A stretch of DNA of 64,000 nt from Macrostomum hystrix (taxonomy: Eukaryota; Platyhelminthes; Macrostomidae), in NCBI GenBank assembly GCA_950097015.1, contig CATNEN010000025.1:6996001-7060000 (forward strand), read 5' to 3'. Under the pieces are notes generated by a model. That model was not told where the DNA came from and did no database searches. It was given only the letters and a program-made list of their open reading frames with translations. Both the position numbers and the translations under genes were made by a program. Numbering within the stretch: the first letter of the stretch is position 1; every line of letters starts with the position of its first letter. Below, in pieces: positions 45,161-56,325 of this stretch.

Positions 45161-45695
45161 GAGAGTGATCTAGATGCTGACCTAGAGACTGATCTAGACT
45201 AGAGAACGATCTAGAGACAGATCAAGATATTGATCTAGAGACAGATCGAGATATTGATCTAGAGACAGATCGAGATATTGATCTAGAGACAGATCGAAAT
45301 ATTGATCTAGAGACAGATCGAGATATTGATCTAGAGACAGATCGAAATATTGATCTAGAGACAGATCGAGATATTGATCTAGAGACAGATCGAGATATTG
45401 ATCTAGAGACAGATCGAAATATTGATCTAGAGACAGATCGAGATATTGATCTAGAGACAGATCGAGATATTGATCTAGAGACAGATCGAGATATTGATCT
45501 AGAGACAGATCGAGATATTGATCTAGAGACAGATCGAGATATTGATCTAGAGACAGATCGAGATATTGATCTAGAGACAGATCGAGATATTGATCTAGAG
45601 ACAGATCGAGATATTGATCTAGAGACAGATCAAGATATTGATCTAGAGACAGATCGAGATATTGATCTAGAGACAGATCAAGATATTGATCTAGA
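45161..45695. repeat. 24-bp minisatellite, near-perfect
   Basis: About 20 near-identical units of GATCTAGAGACAGATCGAGA plus TATT, preceded from about 45020 by a degenerate zone of GATCTAGA and GACTGATC motifs that looks like older, decayed units. Confidence 0.95.
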
Positions 45696-47029
45696 GAATA
45701 ATGTAAAGCACCGCTCCTAATGATCGAACTTATAAGAGCTCTACAAAGTTGTTAATATCTAGAGAAGCAATCTGTGTTTATCCATCTCACACTGGGACCG
45801 TATGTCAACCGAAGACTGATTTCGGAAAAGAAGACAAAACAGTTACAATGGCAGGGTCATACTGCAAACCCTTAGAGTGAGGATGGAGCTCAGGTGATGA
45901 GAAAGTTCCAGCTGAATGGCCAGATGGCCTCCCATCGTATATGCCGTTGCACGAATATAGAAATAAAATACATGATACACCTCCAACACACTGCACGGTT
46001 GAGCTGTGCTCAAAAGCCTCTCTCTCTGTCTCGATGAAATTATAATGAGCTGACAACTCAGTTGTTGCTATCACAACCAGAGGAATTCTGTATTAAAATG
46101 TGAACAAAGCAGGTCTGGCGGCTCAGAACCGATGGGCCGTTGCAGTTTTATACATTATTAAACAGACTATAGGACAATGGGGAAATCTGTTCAAGCTGCT
46201 AAATAAACTCATTCTTGTCTTAGTTTAAACCAGTTAATCGTGCTAATCTATAAAATGTAGCGAAATAATGCAGCCATGAATTTTATAATAAGATATTTTG
46301 AGGTACAATTTTGTTATTTAGTGAGCTGTGCTGAAATTGTATTTAGGGAAAATGCATTTTGTATCATTATTTTATATTTTATTTTAGACAAAAACGGCTA
46401 GAGTAAGGGAATTACTTTATGTAACTGAAATGGCCCCTTTAAGGGTCATTCTAATAGTAAGCAGACTTTAATCCACACTTGACATTAAAATAACTATCTA
46501 CCATTATTATATAAAAAATGGATATTTATGCACTTAGTCTGGACAGCAGATTAGACATCTATAGAATGATAGTGACTGAATGAAGTCTTAAATTATTATA
46601 TTGTTGACGTCAGACAGTATTTTTTAATAACCGCAACTGCATGAATCCTATTCAGCTAACTGGAGAACCCGAAATCATAACCTTGAGGCAGGATTAACAC
46701 CAGGACGGGATGGGATAAAATTTGCGCATCAATTTTATGTGATGAGAGTGAAGGAATAGTGTAGAATATTATCAACCTCGAGCACACACAGGTGAAACTA
46801 TCCGGTGAAAACGAGGTTAATACTTTAAAAGTGGCTAAAGCTTAACAACAAGCTTCTCGGCTTTCTGCCTAATCTATTGAGAAAGGATTAAGCCAGATTA
46901 TAGATTCCAGTTACTTGAGAGATTATATTTGCTCTTATGGCTTTTCCTTGCATGTGTGTGTGCGTGCGTGTGTCACAGTGGGCACCTCGCTTCGTCCGTA
47001 AGTATACTTCAACGAACTACGGTAAATTA
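45696..47029. other. No recognisable gene
   Basis: AT-rich unique sequence, nothing assigned. Confidence 0.5.
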
Positions 47030-47165
47030 ACATTCAGTAGACACCCTACAAAACAGTTCAGTCCATGGACTGGGGAGGTTGCAACGCCAACCCAGATTTC
47101 TATTGTTCAGCACCTGGTAATTAAGTATTATTGATAAAGCCGCTAAAATTCGAACTCCTGACCTA
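47030..47165 (-). mobile_element. tRNA-derived SINE copy (family copy 3)
   Basis: On the minus strand it reads AGGTCAGGAGTTCGAATTTT (B-box like), then TTACCAGGTGCTGAACAATA, then CCCAGTCCATGGACTGAACT. The order matches the copy at 10388-10578. Confidence 0.7.
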
Positions 47166-47539
47166 TTTAAGAAAACTTACCAATTAAAAAGTTGTCTACC
47201 GCAAACTTCAGCGACGATGGGTAAAAAATATTCTGTAGAATCCCGTATTGAATGGATTATTAAAGCTGGTCGATTAGCGGCTAGTCGAGTTTTCATTTAA
47301 AAGGAGGAACCCCCCTGTATGACTTTTCGGCGCTCTCATTGGCTGAAGGTTGGCGAGCCAGCCAGCCAATGAGAGACTGGCAGGCAAAATGGACACACGC
47401 ATACACTGCGAGGTCTGACAATACAATATGTATACAGTAATACAGTATCCTCATGTCATAAAAAACTTTACAATGGCTGTGCTTAGAGTTAATGATAGAA
47501 ATAATTAATCGACACAAGAGAGACAGAAAAATAGTAAAC

Positions 47540-50030
47540 GAGACAGAGAGATAGTCAGAGAGAATGACAGATACTAAGAGACACTAAGAGACAGATTCTT
47601 AGAAACACAGAGAGACACTAAGAGAGAGATTCTAAGAAACACAGAGAGACACTAAGAGACAGATTCTTAGAAACACAGAGAGACACTAAAAGAGAGATTC
47701 TTAGAAACACAGAGAGACACTAAAAGAGAGATTCTAAGAAACACAGAGAGACACTAAAAGAGAGATTCTTAGAAACACAGAGAGACACTAAAAGAGAGAT
47801 TCTAAGAAACACAGAGAGACACTAAAAGAGAGATTCTTAGAAACACAGAGAGACCCTAAAAGAGAGATTCTAAGAAACACAGAGAGACACTAAAAGAGAG
47901 ATTCTAAGAAACACAGAGAGACACTAAAAGAGAGATTCTAAGAAACACAGAGAGACACTAAGAGACAGATTCTAAGAAACACAGAGAGACACTAAAAGAG
48001 AGATTCTAAGAAACACAGAGACACTAAAAGAGAGATTCTTAGAAACACAGAGAGACACTAAAAGAGAGATTCTAAGAAACACAGAGAGACACTAAAAGAG
48101 AGATTCTTAGAAACACAGAGAGACACTAAAAGAGAGATTCTAAGAAACACAGAGAGACACTAAAAGAGAGATTCTAAGAAACACAGAGAGACACTAAAAG
48201 AGAGATTCTAAGAAACACAGAGAGACACTAAGAGACAGATTCTACGAAAGACAGAGAGACACTAAGAGAGAGATTCTAAGAAACACAGAGAGGCACTAAG
48301 AGAGAGATTCTTAGAAACACAGAGAGACACTAAGAGACAGATTCTAAGAAACACAGAGAGACACTAAGAGACAAATTCTTAGAAACACAGAGAGACACTT
48401 AGAGACAGATTCTTAGAAACACAGAGAGACACTAAGAGAGAGATTCTTAGAAACACAGAGAGACACTAAGAGACAGATTCTAAGAAACACAGAGAGACAC
48501 TAAGAGACAGATTCTTAGAAACACAGAGAGACACTTAGAGACAGATTCTTAGAAACACAGAGAGACACTAAGAGACAGATTCTAAGAAAGACAGAGATAC
48601 TAAGAGACAGAGTTTCTAAGAAAGTCAGAGAGACACTAAAAGACACTTACAGATTCTAAGAAACACAGAGAGACACTAAGAGACAGATTCTTAGAAACAC
48701 AGAGAGACACTAAGAGACAGATTCTTAGAAACACAGAGAGACACTAAGAGACAGATTCTTAGAAACACAGAGAGACACTTAGAGACAGATTCTTAGAAAC
48801 ACAGAGAGACACTAAGAGACAGATTCTTAGAAACACAGAGAGACACTAAGAGACAGATTCTTAGAAACACAGAGAGACACTAAGAGAGAGATTCTTAGAA
48901 ACACAGAGAGACACTTAGAGACAGATTCTTAGAAACACAGAGAGACACTAAGAGACAGATTCTTAGAAACACAGAGAGACACTTAGAGACAGATTCTTAG
49001 AAACACAGAGAGACACTAAGAGAGAGATTCTTAGAAACACAGAGAGACACTAAGAGACAGATTCTAAGAAACACAGAGAGACACTAAGAGAGAGATTCTT
49101 AGAAACACAGAGAGACACTAAAAGAGAGATTCTAAGAAACACAGAGAGACACTAAGAGACAGATTCTTAGAAACACAGAGAGACACTAAGAGACAGATTC
49201 TTAGAAACACAGAGAGACACTTAGAGACAGATTCTTAGAAACACAGAGAGACACTAAGAGACAGATTCTTAGAAACACAGAGAGACACTAAGAGACAGAT
49301 TCTTAGAAACACAGAGAGACACTAAGAGACAGATTCTAAGAAGCACAGAGAGACACTAAGAGAGAGATTCTTAGAAACACAGAGAGACACTAAGAGACAG
49401 ATTCTAAGAAACACAGAGAGACACTAAGAGAGAGATTCTTAGAAACACAGAGAGACACTTAGAGACAGATTCTTAGAAACACAGAGAGACACTTAGAGAC
49501 AGATTCTTAGAAACACAGAGAGACACTAAGAGACAGATTCTTAGAAACACAGAGAGACACTAAGAGACAGATTCTAAGAAACACAGAGAGACACTAAGAG
49601 AGAGATTCTTAGAAACACAGAGAGACACTAAAAGAGAGATTCTAAGAAACACAGAGAGACACTAAGAGACAGATTCTTAGAAACACAGAGAGACACTTAG
49701 AGACAGATTCTTAGAAACACAGAGAGACACTTAGAGACAGATTCTTAGAAACACAGAGAGACACTTAGAGACAGATTCTTAGAAACACATAGAGACACTA
49801 AGAGACAGATTCTAGGAAAGACAGAGAGACACTAAGAGACAGATTCTAGGAAAGACAGAGAGACACTAAGAGACAGATTCTAGGAAAGACAGAGAGACAC
49901 TAAGAGACAGATTCTAGGAAAGACAGAGAGACACTAAGAGACATATTATAAGAAAGACAGAGACACTTAACGACAGATTCTACGAAAGATAGAGATACTA
50001 AGAGATAAAGAAATAATAAAAGAGAGATTT
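47540..50030. repeat. 33/34-bp minisatellite, 2.5 kb, about 74 copies
   Basis: Units of AGAGACACTAAGAGACAGAT followed by TCTTAGAAACACAG (34 bp) or TCTAAGAAACACAG (33 bp). AAGAGAGAG, TTAGAGAC and AAAGACAG variants cluster in zones, with the GGAAAGAC form confined to the right end. Each unit has one TTCTTAGAA or TTCTAAGAA motif. Confidence 0.96.
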
Positions 50031-51049
50031 AAAGAGTCAGAGAAAAAAAGCAAAAAGACAGAAATGTGCTAAGCGAGGCAGACGGATACTAAGAGAGACC
50101 GTGATGTTAAGATACACAGAGCGAGACAAGCAAGTAGAAAGGATTAAATTGCTTCAAGAAATAGTGTTAATTCTGTTATTTTTCTATAAAAGTTAGATAT
50201 AATTATCCGTTCTCGAGAGCAAACCCAATCAAGAGTGTTTAGTATATATTTTAATTAACTGGTTTCAATAGGCATTTACAAAAGCGAATTCAAGTTATAC
50301 AAACGATATACAAAGATTTCGTCCAATTAAAAATAATATCAACAGAGACTGATACATTCGCTGGCACAAAACAATATGTCGAACCGAAGTTTGTTAAATC
50401 ATGGATGAAAATACGATGACACGTGTGAGAATTATGGTTTTCGTTCCTTAATAAATTGTCTGCATAGTGAGTTTGTAAACTATAGACTACAAATCCGAAT
50501 ATTAAATTAGTAGTATATAGAGTAAATATCTTAGATAAAAAACCGAAATTAATCAATAAATGTCCGCATCTCGCTACTGCAGTGCTAGGTCAAAAAGTAG
50601 TAGTTTCGTGTAAAAACGCAATTATTTTTAAGGTCGAGTTGCTAGAAAGTATATAAATAATATACACTTATAGATTTATACTCTTAAGCTATACCGGATG
50701 ATTAACACAGACTCTAGAATCAATACATTAAAAAGGTCAAAGTAAAAACAGGATTTTTGTTGTTGTTAAAATATAAAAAGTACAGCCAAAATATCAAATA
50801 ACAATCAAAGAATAATTAATTAATTAACAAGCAACTCACTGGATTGTTCTGGAAAGCGCATCAACTCGGACGTCAGATTCGCTAGATACTACTAGAAAAC
50901 AGTACGTACGATTAGTAAGTCTTCTGTGGTCTAAAGAAAATTGTATAATTGAATAGTTTAACTATAAAAATAATTAATTTCGTATGTAGCTGTTAAAAAA
51001 TCACATTTTAACAGAAATGGAGATTTTAGAAAACGGGGGAGAACCTAAC
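50031..51049. other. No recognisable gene
   Basis: AT-rich unique sequence downstream of SNX3; nothing assigned. Confidence 0.5.
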
Positions 51050-51470
51050 AGGGAAAGTGACTTTAACTTTCATCGGGTGGTAAGAACCTAGTAGAGAGAG
51101 TGACGTCATAGATCATCGGGTGGTGAGAGCCCAGAAAAGAGAGTGACGTCATAGATCATCGGGTGGTGAGAGCCCCAGAAAAGAGAGTGACGTCATAGAT
51201 CATCGGGTGGTGAGAGCCCAGAAAAGAGAGTGACGTCATAGATCATCGGGTGGTGAGAGCCCAGAAAAGAGAGTGACGTCATAGATCATCGGGTGGTGAG
51301 AGCCCAGAAAAGAGAGTGACGTCATAGATCATCGGGTGGTGAGAGCCCAGAAAAGAGAGTGACGTCATAGATCATCGGGTGGTGAGAGCCCAGAAAAGAG
51401 AGTGACGTCATAGGTCATCGGGTGGTGAGAGCCCCAGAAAAGAGAGTGACGTCATAGATCATCAGGTGGT
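51050..51470. repeat. 43-bp tandem array with CRE motifs, overlapping the SNX3 stop
   Basis: About nine units of GTGACGTCATAGATCATCGG followed by GTGGTGAGAGCCCAGAAAAGAGA. Each full unit carries the palindromic cAMP-response element TGACGTCA. The right-most unit includes the last SNX3 codons: the minus-strand coding end GCACCACCTGATGATC differs from the internal unit TCACCACCCGATGATC at two positions. Confidence 0.95.
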
Positions 51471-51971
51471 GCGAACTTTGCCGGGCACGTAGCCTCTATC
51501 AACATTCTGCTCCTGCAGGAACATGTGCAGGCACTTCTCGTTCTGAGCCAGCGGATGACCGGCCACCTTGTTGATGAAGTCCTCCAGGCCGCGACGACGC
51601 TCCTCGATGAAGTCGTCGTCGAAGCGACCGTCGCCGCCGCCGCGGAAAGGCAACTGCAGCCGCAGCGCCTTGCCTGGCAGTTTGGGGACGACAATCTTTG
51701 AGTCGCGCTCGAGTTCCCCGCGCAGCCATTCGAATTCCGAATAGCGCCGACGCACGGAGGACTCCTTGAGGCGGAACACTGGGAGGTTGGTGCGCATGCG
51801 AACCTCGTAGTCAGTGTAGCGGTCCTTGTTAACCCCGTGTGTCTCCGGATTGCAGACGTCGATTTCTAAGAAATTTGCCGGCGGGGAATACGCGTCCTCC
51901 AGAGTCTGACGCTTGTGCTGCAGACGTTGAATTGCAGCCGACGCTGTGGCACCCTGCGCTGATGCGCTCAT
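51462..51971 (-). CDS. SNX3: Sorting nexin 3 (SNX3), intronless, 169 aa
   Basis: SNX3/SNX12/Grd19-type sorting nexin: a PX-domain-only protein that binds PI3P on early endosomes and works with retromer to recycle cargo such as Wntless. ATG at 51969-51971. The conserved core is PPANFLEIDVCNPETHG, then YEVRMRTNLPVFRLKESSVR, then RRYSEFEWLRGELERDSK; the RRYSEFEWL stretch holds the PI3P-binding Arg and Tyr. PFRGGGDGRFDDDFIEERRR and NKVAGHPLAQNEKCLHMFLQ follow. The C-terminus VDRGYVPGKV aligns with the end of human SNX3 (162 aa), so the protein is complete. An acceptor-like ACATCCCAG lies about 15 bp before the ATG and could be a cis- or trans-splice site. It is the next gene downstream of DDI on the same strand. 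Confidence 0.96.
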   Translation of the reverse strand: MSASAQGATASAAIQRLQHKRQTLEDAYSPPANFLEIDVCNPETHGVNKDRYTDYEVRMRTNLPVFRLKESSVRRRYSEFEWLRGELERDSKIVVPKLPGKALRLQLPFRGGGDGRFDDDFIEERRRGLEDFINKVAGHPLAQNEKCLHMFLQEQNVDRGYVPGKVRTT

Positions 51972-52101
51972 GATACTACTGCTCTGGGATGTTAGAGTAG
52001 TGTGTGCAGCTTTTAGATGCCTTAATTTGTATTGGCAATACTCTTTCCGTCAACTACTTGGCAATAGGCTGGAATTGAAAAGATTTTTTTCTGGTAATTA
52101 T

Positions 52102-52137
52102 CTGACTGACTGACTGACTGACTGACTGACTGACTGA
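52102..52137. repeat. (CTGA)n microsatellite
   Basis: Nine perfect TGAC/CTGA tetranucleotides, upstream of SNX3. Confidence 0.95.
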
Positions 52138-52591
52138 TTAAAAAAAGAAAGAAAAATATACGGGTTCTGATCAACCGAAAAAAAGAGAAAAAGAAAGCAG
52201 ACAAAAAACTAGTTTAGTTAGGCATAAATGTACATAAAAAACGAGACAAACACACAGAAACAATGGCTACAGTAAACAGTGATTTATTTTGCAGTTTAAT
52301 TACCGGATAAATAGAAGAGAACTTACACACAGCGCATGTGATGTTTTGTTGTAGATAGCAAAGCACATAACCATATATTCCTTGTAACTTTTTTTGTGCC
52401 GGAAACAGGCAGGGAAATGAAAGCAGGATCTAATTATTACAAGCAGTGTGATGGGGAAAAAAGACAACGCAGCAAAAATTCTAGAATTCCTTTGAGCAGA
52501 AATCGATGGGCGATAAAATTTGAAACAAAAAACTAAACAGGAAAGTTGCGAGTTCTAGTCTTTCCGAAAGTTTCCTGAACTTCAAGAAAGC
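52138..52591. other. DDI-SNX3 intergenic region
   Basis: Contains a minus-strand AATAAA at 52283-52288, about 305 bases past the DDI stop, a plausible polyadenylation signal. Nothing else assigned. Confidence 0.45.
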
Positions 52592-55500
52592 TCACTGCCC
52601 GGCTGCTTCGCTTTGCCTAGCAACCAGGAATGCGATGGCGGCGTCCACCTCGCCCTGGCCGTGCATCAGGGCCTCGCGGGCGTCGTCAGCAGTTGTACCG
52701 TCCGGGCCGCCGGCGACAACGGCGTCGATCGACTCCTGGGTTATCGGCCTGCCGACGGCGTCACTGGCGCCGCCCCCGCTGTGCCTGGCGTCCTCGGGTA
52801 GGTCGGCCTCAGACAAGAAGGGCGCGGCAGTGCCCGTGGTCCCAATGACCAGCTTGTTCGACTGAGATGGGAATATGGGGATGGGAATGGGATAAATCAC
52901 GATTTTTAGCTATGGGGATCGGAATGGGATAAACCATGAGTTTTAGTTGTGCGGATCGGAATGGGATAAATCATGGATTTAATTATGGGGATGGGAATTG
53001 GATAAATCATGGTTTTTAGCTATGGGGATCGGAATGGGATAAATCATGGCTTCTAGTTATGGGAATGGGAATGGGATAAATCATGGCTTCTAGTTATGGT
53101 GAAGAGAATGGGATAAATCATGGCTTCTAGTAATGGGAATGGGAATGGGATAAATCATGGCTTCTAGTAATGGTGAAGAGAATGGGATAAATCATGGCTT
53201 CTAGTAATGGGAATGGGAATGGGATAAATCATGGCTTCTAGTTATGGGAATGGGAATGGGATAAATCATGGCTTCTAGTAATGGTGAAGAGAATGGGATA
53301 AATCATGGCTTCTAGTTATGGGAATGGGAATGGGATAAATCATGGCTTCTAGTTATGGTGAAGAGAATGGGATAAATCATGGCTTCTAGTTATGGGAATG
53401 GGAATGGGATAAATCATGGCTTCTAGTTATGGGAATGGGAATGGGATAAATCATGGCTTCTAGTTATGGGAATGGGAATGGGATAAATCATGGCTTCTAG
53501 TTATGGTGAAGAGAATGGGATAAATCATGGCTTCTAGTTATGGGAATGGGAATGGGATAAACCATGGCTTCTATAATAGTTATGGGGATTGGAATGGGAT
53601 AAATCAGGGTTTTTATTTGCATGGATCGGAATGGGATAAATCAGGGTTTTTATTTGCAGGGATCGGAATGGGATAAATCAGGGTTTTTATTTGCGGGGAT
53701 CGGAATGGGATAAATCAGGGTTTTTATTTGCGGGGATCGGAATGGGGTAAGTCATGGATACGAGGACTGGAGAGGGATTATTGGGATCAGTTTGGGATTT
53801 AACGCTGGCAACCAACATGATAAGTTATGAGCGGGACCAGAGTAACTAGGGTGCCAAACCTTCAAGTCGAGCAGGCACTGGTGTCGCTTGAGCATGTCCA
53901 GACCCAGCAGCAGATCCATGCTCTGGTCGCGCAGCACGCTAAAATTGCAGGCTAGAAAGTCGCCGCCAATCTGCAGCTGGCCGAGGTGAATGCGGCCAAC
54001 GATGGTCTGGGTGCCGACGCCGCGAGCGATGCCCGCCCAGCGCTTGTCGATCAGGCGCTCGACGCTGCAACGCTGGGCGCAGGCCAGGGACATTATGGTC
54101 ATCTGGGCGCCGCTGTCAACGAATGCTTTGACCGGATGGCCATTAACCTGGTGGCGAGGATTAGGCGCACGGTGCGTAGTTAAATTGCAATCATAGGCAG
54201 ACATTGTTTCTGTTTTTATGTAAAACTGCGTCTAAATAACTAGCTCACGAATATAGCTATATTACAACTGTTGTACATCGCTCAATGTACATTGCTAGCT
54301 ATGCAGCAACAAATATCCACACAGCCTCCAATGTACAATAAATCAATACATGTCAATACTTAATGTACACAGCAAAACAGAACCCAATGTACACAGCAAT
54401 ACAGAACCCAATGTACACAGCAATACAGAACCAAATATAAACAGCAATACAGCACTTAAAGTACAAAGACATACAGCACTTAATGTACACAGACATACAT
54501 TGGCAGTGTTGTACACAGCAACACTGTACTTTGCCCTGAACTCTCACAAGAGTCAGAGACTCACTTTGACATCAATGTAGAGCATAGTAACCGGGGCGAA
54601 GGCCTCCGGCATGTGCTCCAGCGCCGTCTCCATGCTGGCGTCGATGTTCTGCTGCTGAATGAGGCTCTGAATCTCCTGTTGGATGCGCGGATCGTAAGGA
54701 TTGGCGGCTAGAAGCCGAGCTCGCTCCTGAGCAGCCCGGGTTCGCTCCGATTGAGCCGCGCGGAGCAGCTCGGCAAACCTGGCCGGATTCTGTACAGCCT
54801 CGGCTAGCTGCGGGTTCTGCTGCCTCAGCGCCGCCAGCTGATCCGGCATGGCCAGAAGGGCCTGGCGAAGCATCTCGGGATTGGACATGACCGCCTCGGT
54901 GGCCGCCTCCTCCGACTGGCAAGGAAAGTCGCAGAATTTTTAGACATTTCCCTTTCTAAGAAAACGTGGAGCGCCATTGTAGAGAACGGAATTAAACCAT
55001 TCTTAGAAAACTGGATAAACCATTCTTAGAAAACTGTATAAACCATTCTTAGAAAACTGTATAAACCATTCTTAGAAAACTGGATAAACCATTTTTAGAA
55101 AACTGGATAAACCATTCTTAGAAGACTGGATAAACCATTCTTAGAAAACTGGATAAATAATTCTTAGAAAACTGGATAAAAAATTCTAAGAAAACTGGCT
55201 AAACCATTTTTAGAAAACTGAATTAACAATTCTTAGAAAACTGTATAAACAGTTCCTAGAAATAGGAGCTGTCATTCTTAGAAACAGGAAAGGTTAATCG
55301 GTAAAAACGAAAAATATCCCATTTCCTAGAAACAGGAAATTCTTTTTTCTTAGAAAACGGAAGATACCACATTTTAAGAAATGGAATACACGATTTCTAA
55401 TAAAACTGACAACTCCATTTTTTTGAAAACTGAAGATCCCATTATTTTTCAGTGTAGCTGCAACGCTAACTAATGACCAGTCACCTGAAAGCGACGCTGC

Positions 55501-55841
55501 TGATTCTGCCTGCCGCCGCTACCACCGCTTCCCAGCCTGACACTGGAGAAGTCAATCATCGGCGTTCCGCCTCCTCCGCCGACTCCAGCTCCACGAGCCT
55601 GCTGCTGCTGAGTAGGCATGGGCTGAGCTATGATCATGTCACCTTCGGTAATGCCGGCCTGACTCAGTTTAGCCTGCATGGAGCTGAGCGGCTGTCCATT
55701 GTGCAGCAGCACCACATTGTTGCCGGTTGGCAGACGCAGCTCGGCCCGAGAGACAGCCAGCAGCTCGGACACCGTCATATCAGGTGAGGCGTCCACCTGG
55801 GCTACGGCTCCCTCGCCTGTCAGGGTGGTCACAGTGAGCTT
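52592..55841 (-). CDS. DDI2: DDI1/DDI2 homolog: UBL, retroviral-like aspartyl protease, UBA (5' end not found)
   Basis: Ubiquitin shuttle and protease-like protein acting with the proteasome; animal DDI2 cleaves and activates NRF1. Exons: 55841-55485, 54915-54565, 54147-53860 and 52861-52592, all phase 0, giving 421 residues after a missing first exon. The UBL begins [17 protein letters not shown] right after acceptor CCGTCCCACTGCAG, so the start codon must lie in an upstream exon, probably beyond the array at 56050. Family marker IDFSSV follows the UBL. Exon 2 is the helical (HDD) region with [20 protein letters not shown]. Exon 3 carries the protease, with catalytic DSG at residue 247 of the visible part in [15 protein letters not shown], and [13 protein letters not shown]. 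The last exon has KLVIGTTG and a C-terminal UBA (residues [13 protein letters not shown] onward), present in yeast Ddi1 but lost in mammals. Confidence 0.94.
52865..53750. repeat. 37-bp minisatellite filling the last DDI intron
   Basis: About 23 units of ATGGGATAAATCATGGCTTC plus TAGTTATGGGAATGGGA, with a GGTGAAGAGA variant alternating. It starts about 3 bp from the exon 5 acceptor, so the splice-site pyrimidine tract CATATTCCCATCTCAG is itself a modified unit. Confidence 0.95.
54340..54505. repeat. 24-bp minisatellite in a DDI intron
   Basis: About six copies of AATGTACACAGCAATACAGA plus ACCC, degenerating at both ends, in the intron 54148-54564. Confidence 0.9.
54985..55300. repeat. 23-bp minisatellite in a DDI intron
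   Basis: About thirteen copies of TAAACCATTCTTAGAAAACT plus GGA, with decayed copies out to about 55440. Most units carry TTCTTAGAA. It fills much of the intron 54916-55484. Confidence 0.93.
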
Positions 55842-56049
55842 CTGCAGTGGGACGGCGACGTTTAATTTAATTGGAGAATGCTGGGGCGAAGTATGAAAGG
55901 AATATATCTCCAAGAAATAGTAAAACTGTCCCGATTAAGAGTTGGGATTGGGACTGGGATTTGAGGACGATGAAATATAAGGATTTGAGAGTATTGAAAT
56001 ATGGGATACGCTAGGATTCGAATTTCAGATTTTAGAGAATTAGAAGTCA

Positions 56050-56325
56050 AGATTCGCAAGTTCAGATCAGAAGGAGCAGAAGTTGGGATCTGTGAGGATC
56101 AGAAGATGGGATCTGTGAGGATCAGAAGTTGGGACTGTGAGCATCGGAAGTTGGGACATGGGAGGATCAGAAGCTGGGATCTGTGAGGATCAGAAGCTGG
56201 GATCTGTGAGGATCAGAAGCTGGGATCTGTGAGGATCAGAAGCTGGGATCTGTGAGGATCAGAAGCTGGGATCTGTGAGGATCAGAAGCTGGGATCTGTG
56301 AGGATCAGAAGTTGGGATTGTAGCA
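56050..56325. repeat. 23-bp minisatellite upstream of DDI exon
   Basis: Units of GATCTGTGAGGATCAGAAGC plus TGG, with diverged TTGGGATT copies on both sides (about 55930-56600). It probably lies in the DDI first intron. Confidence 0.93.
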
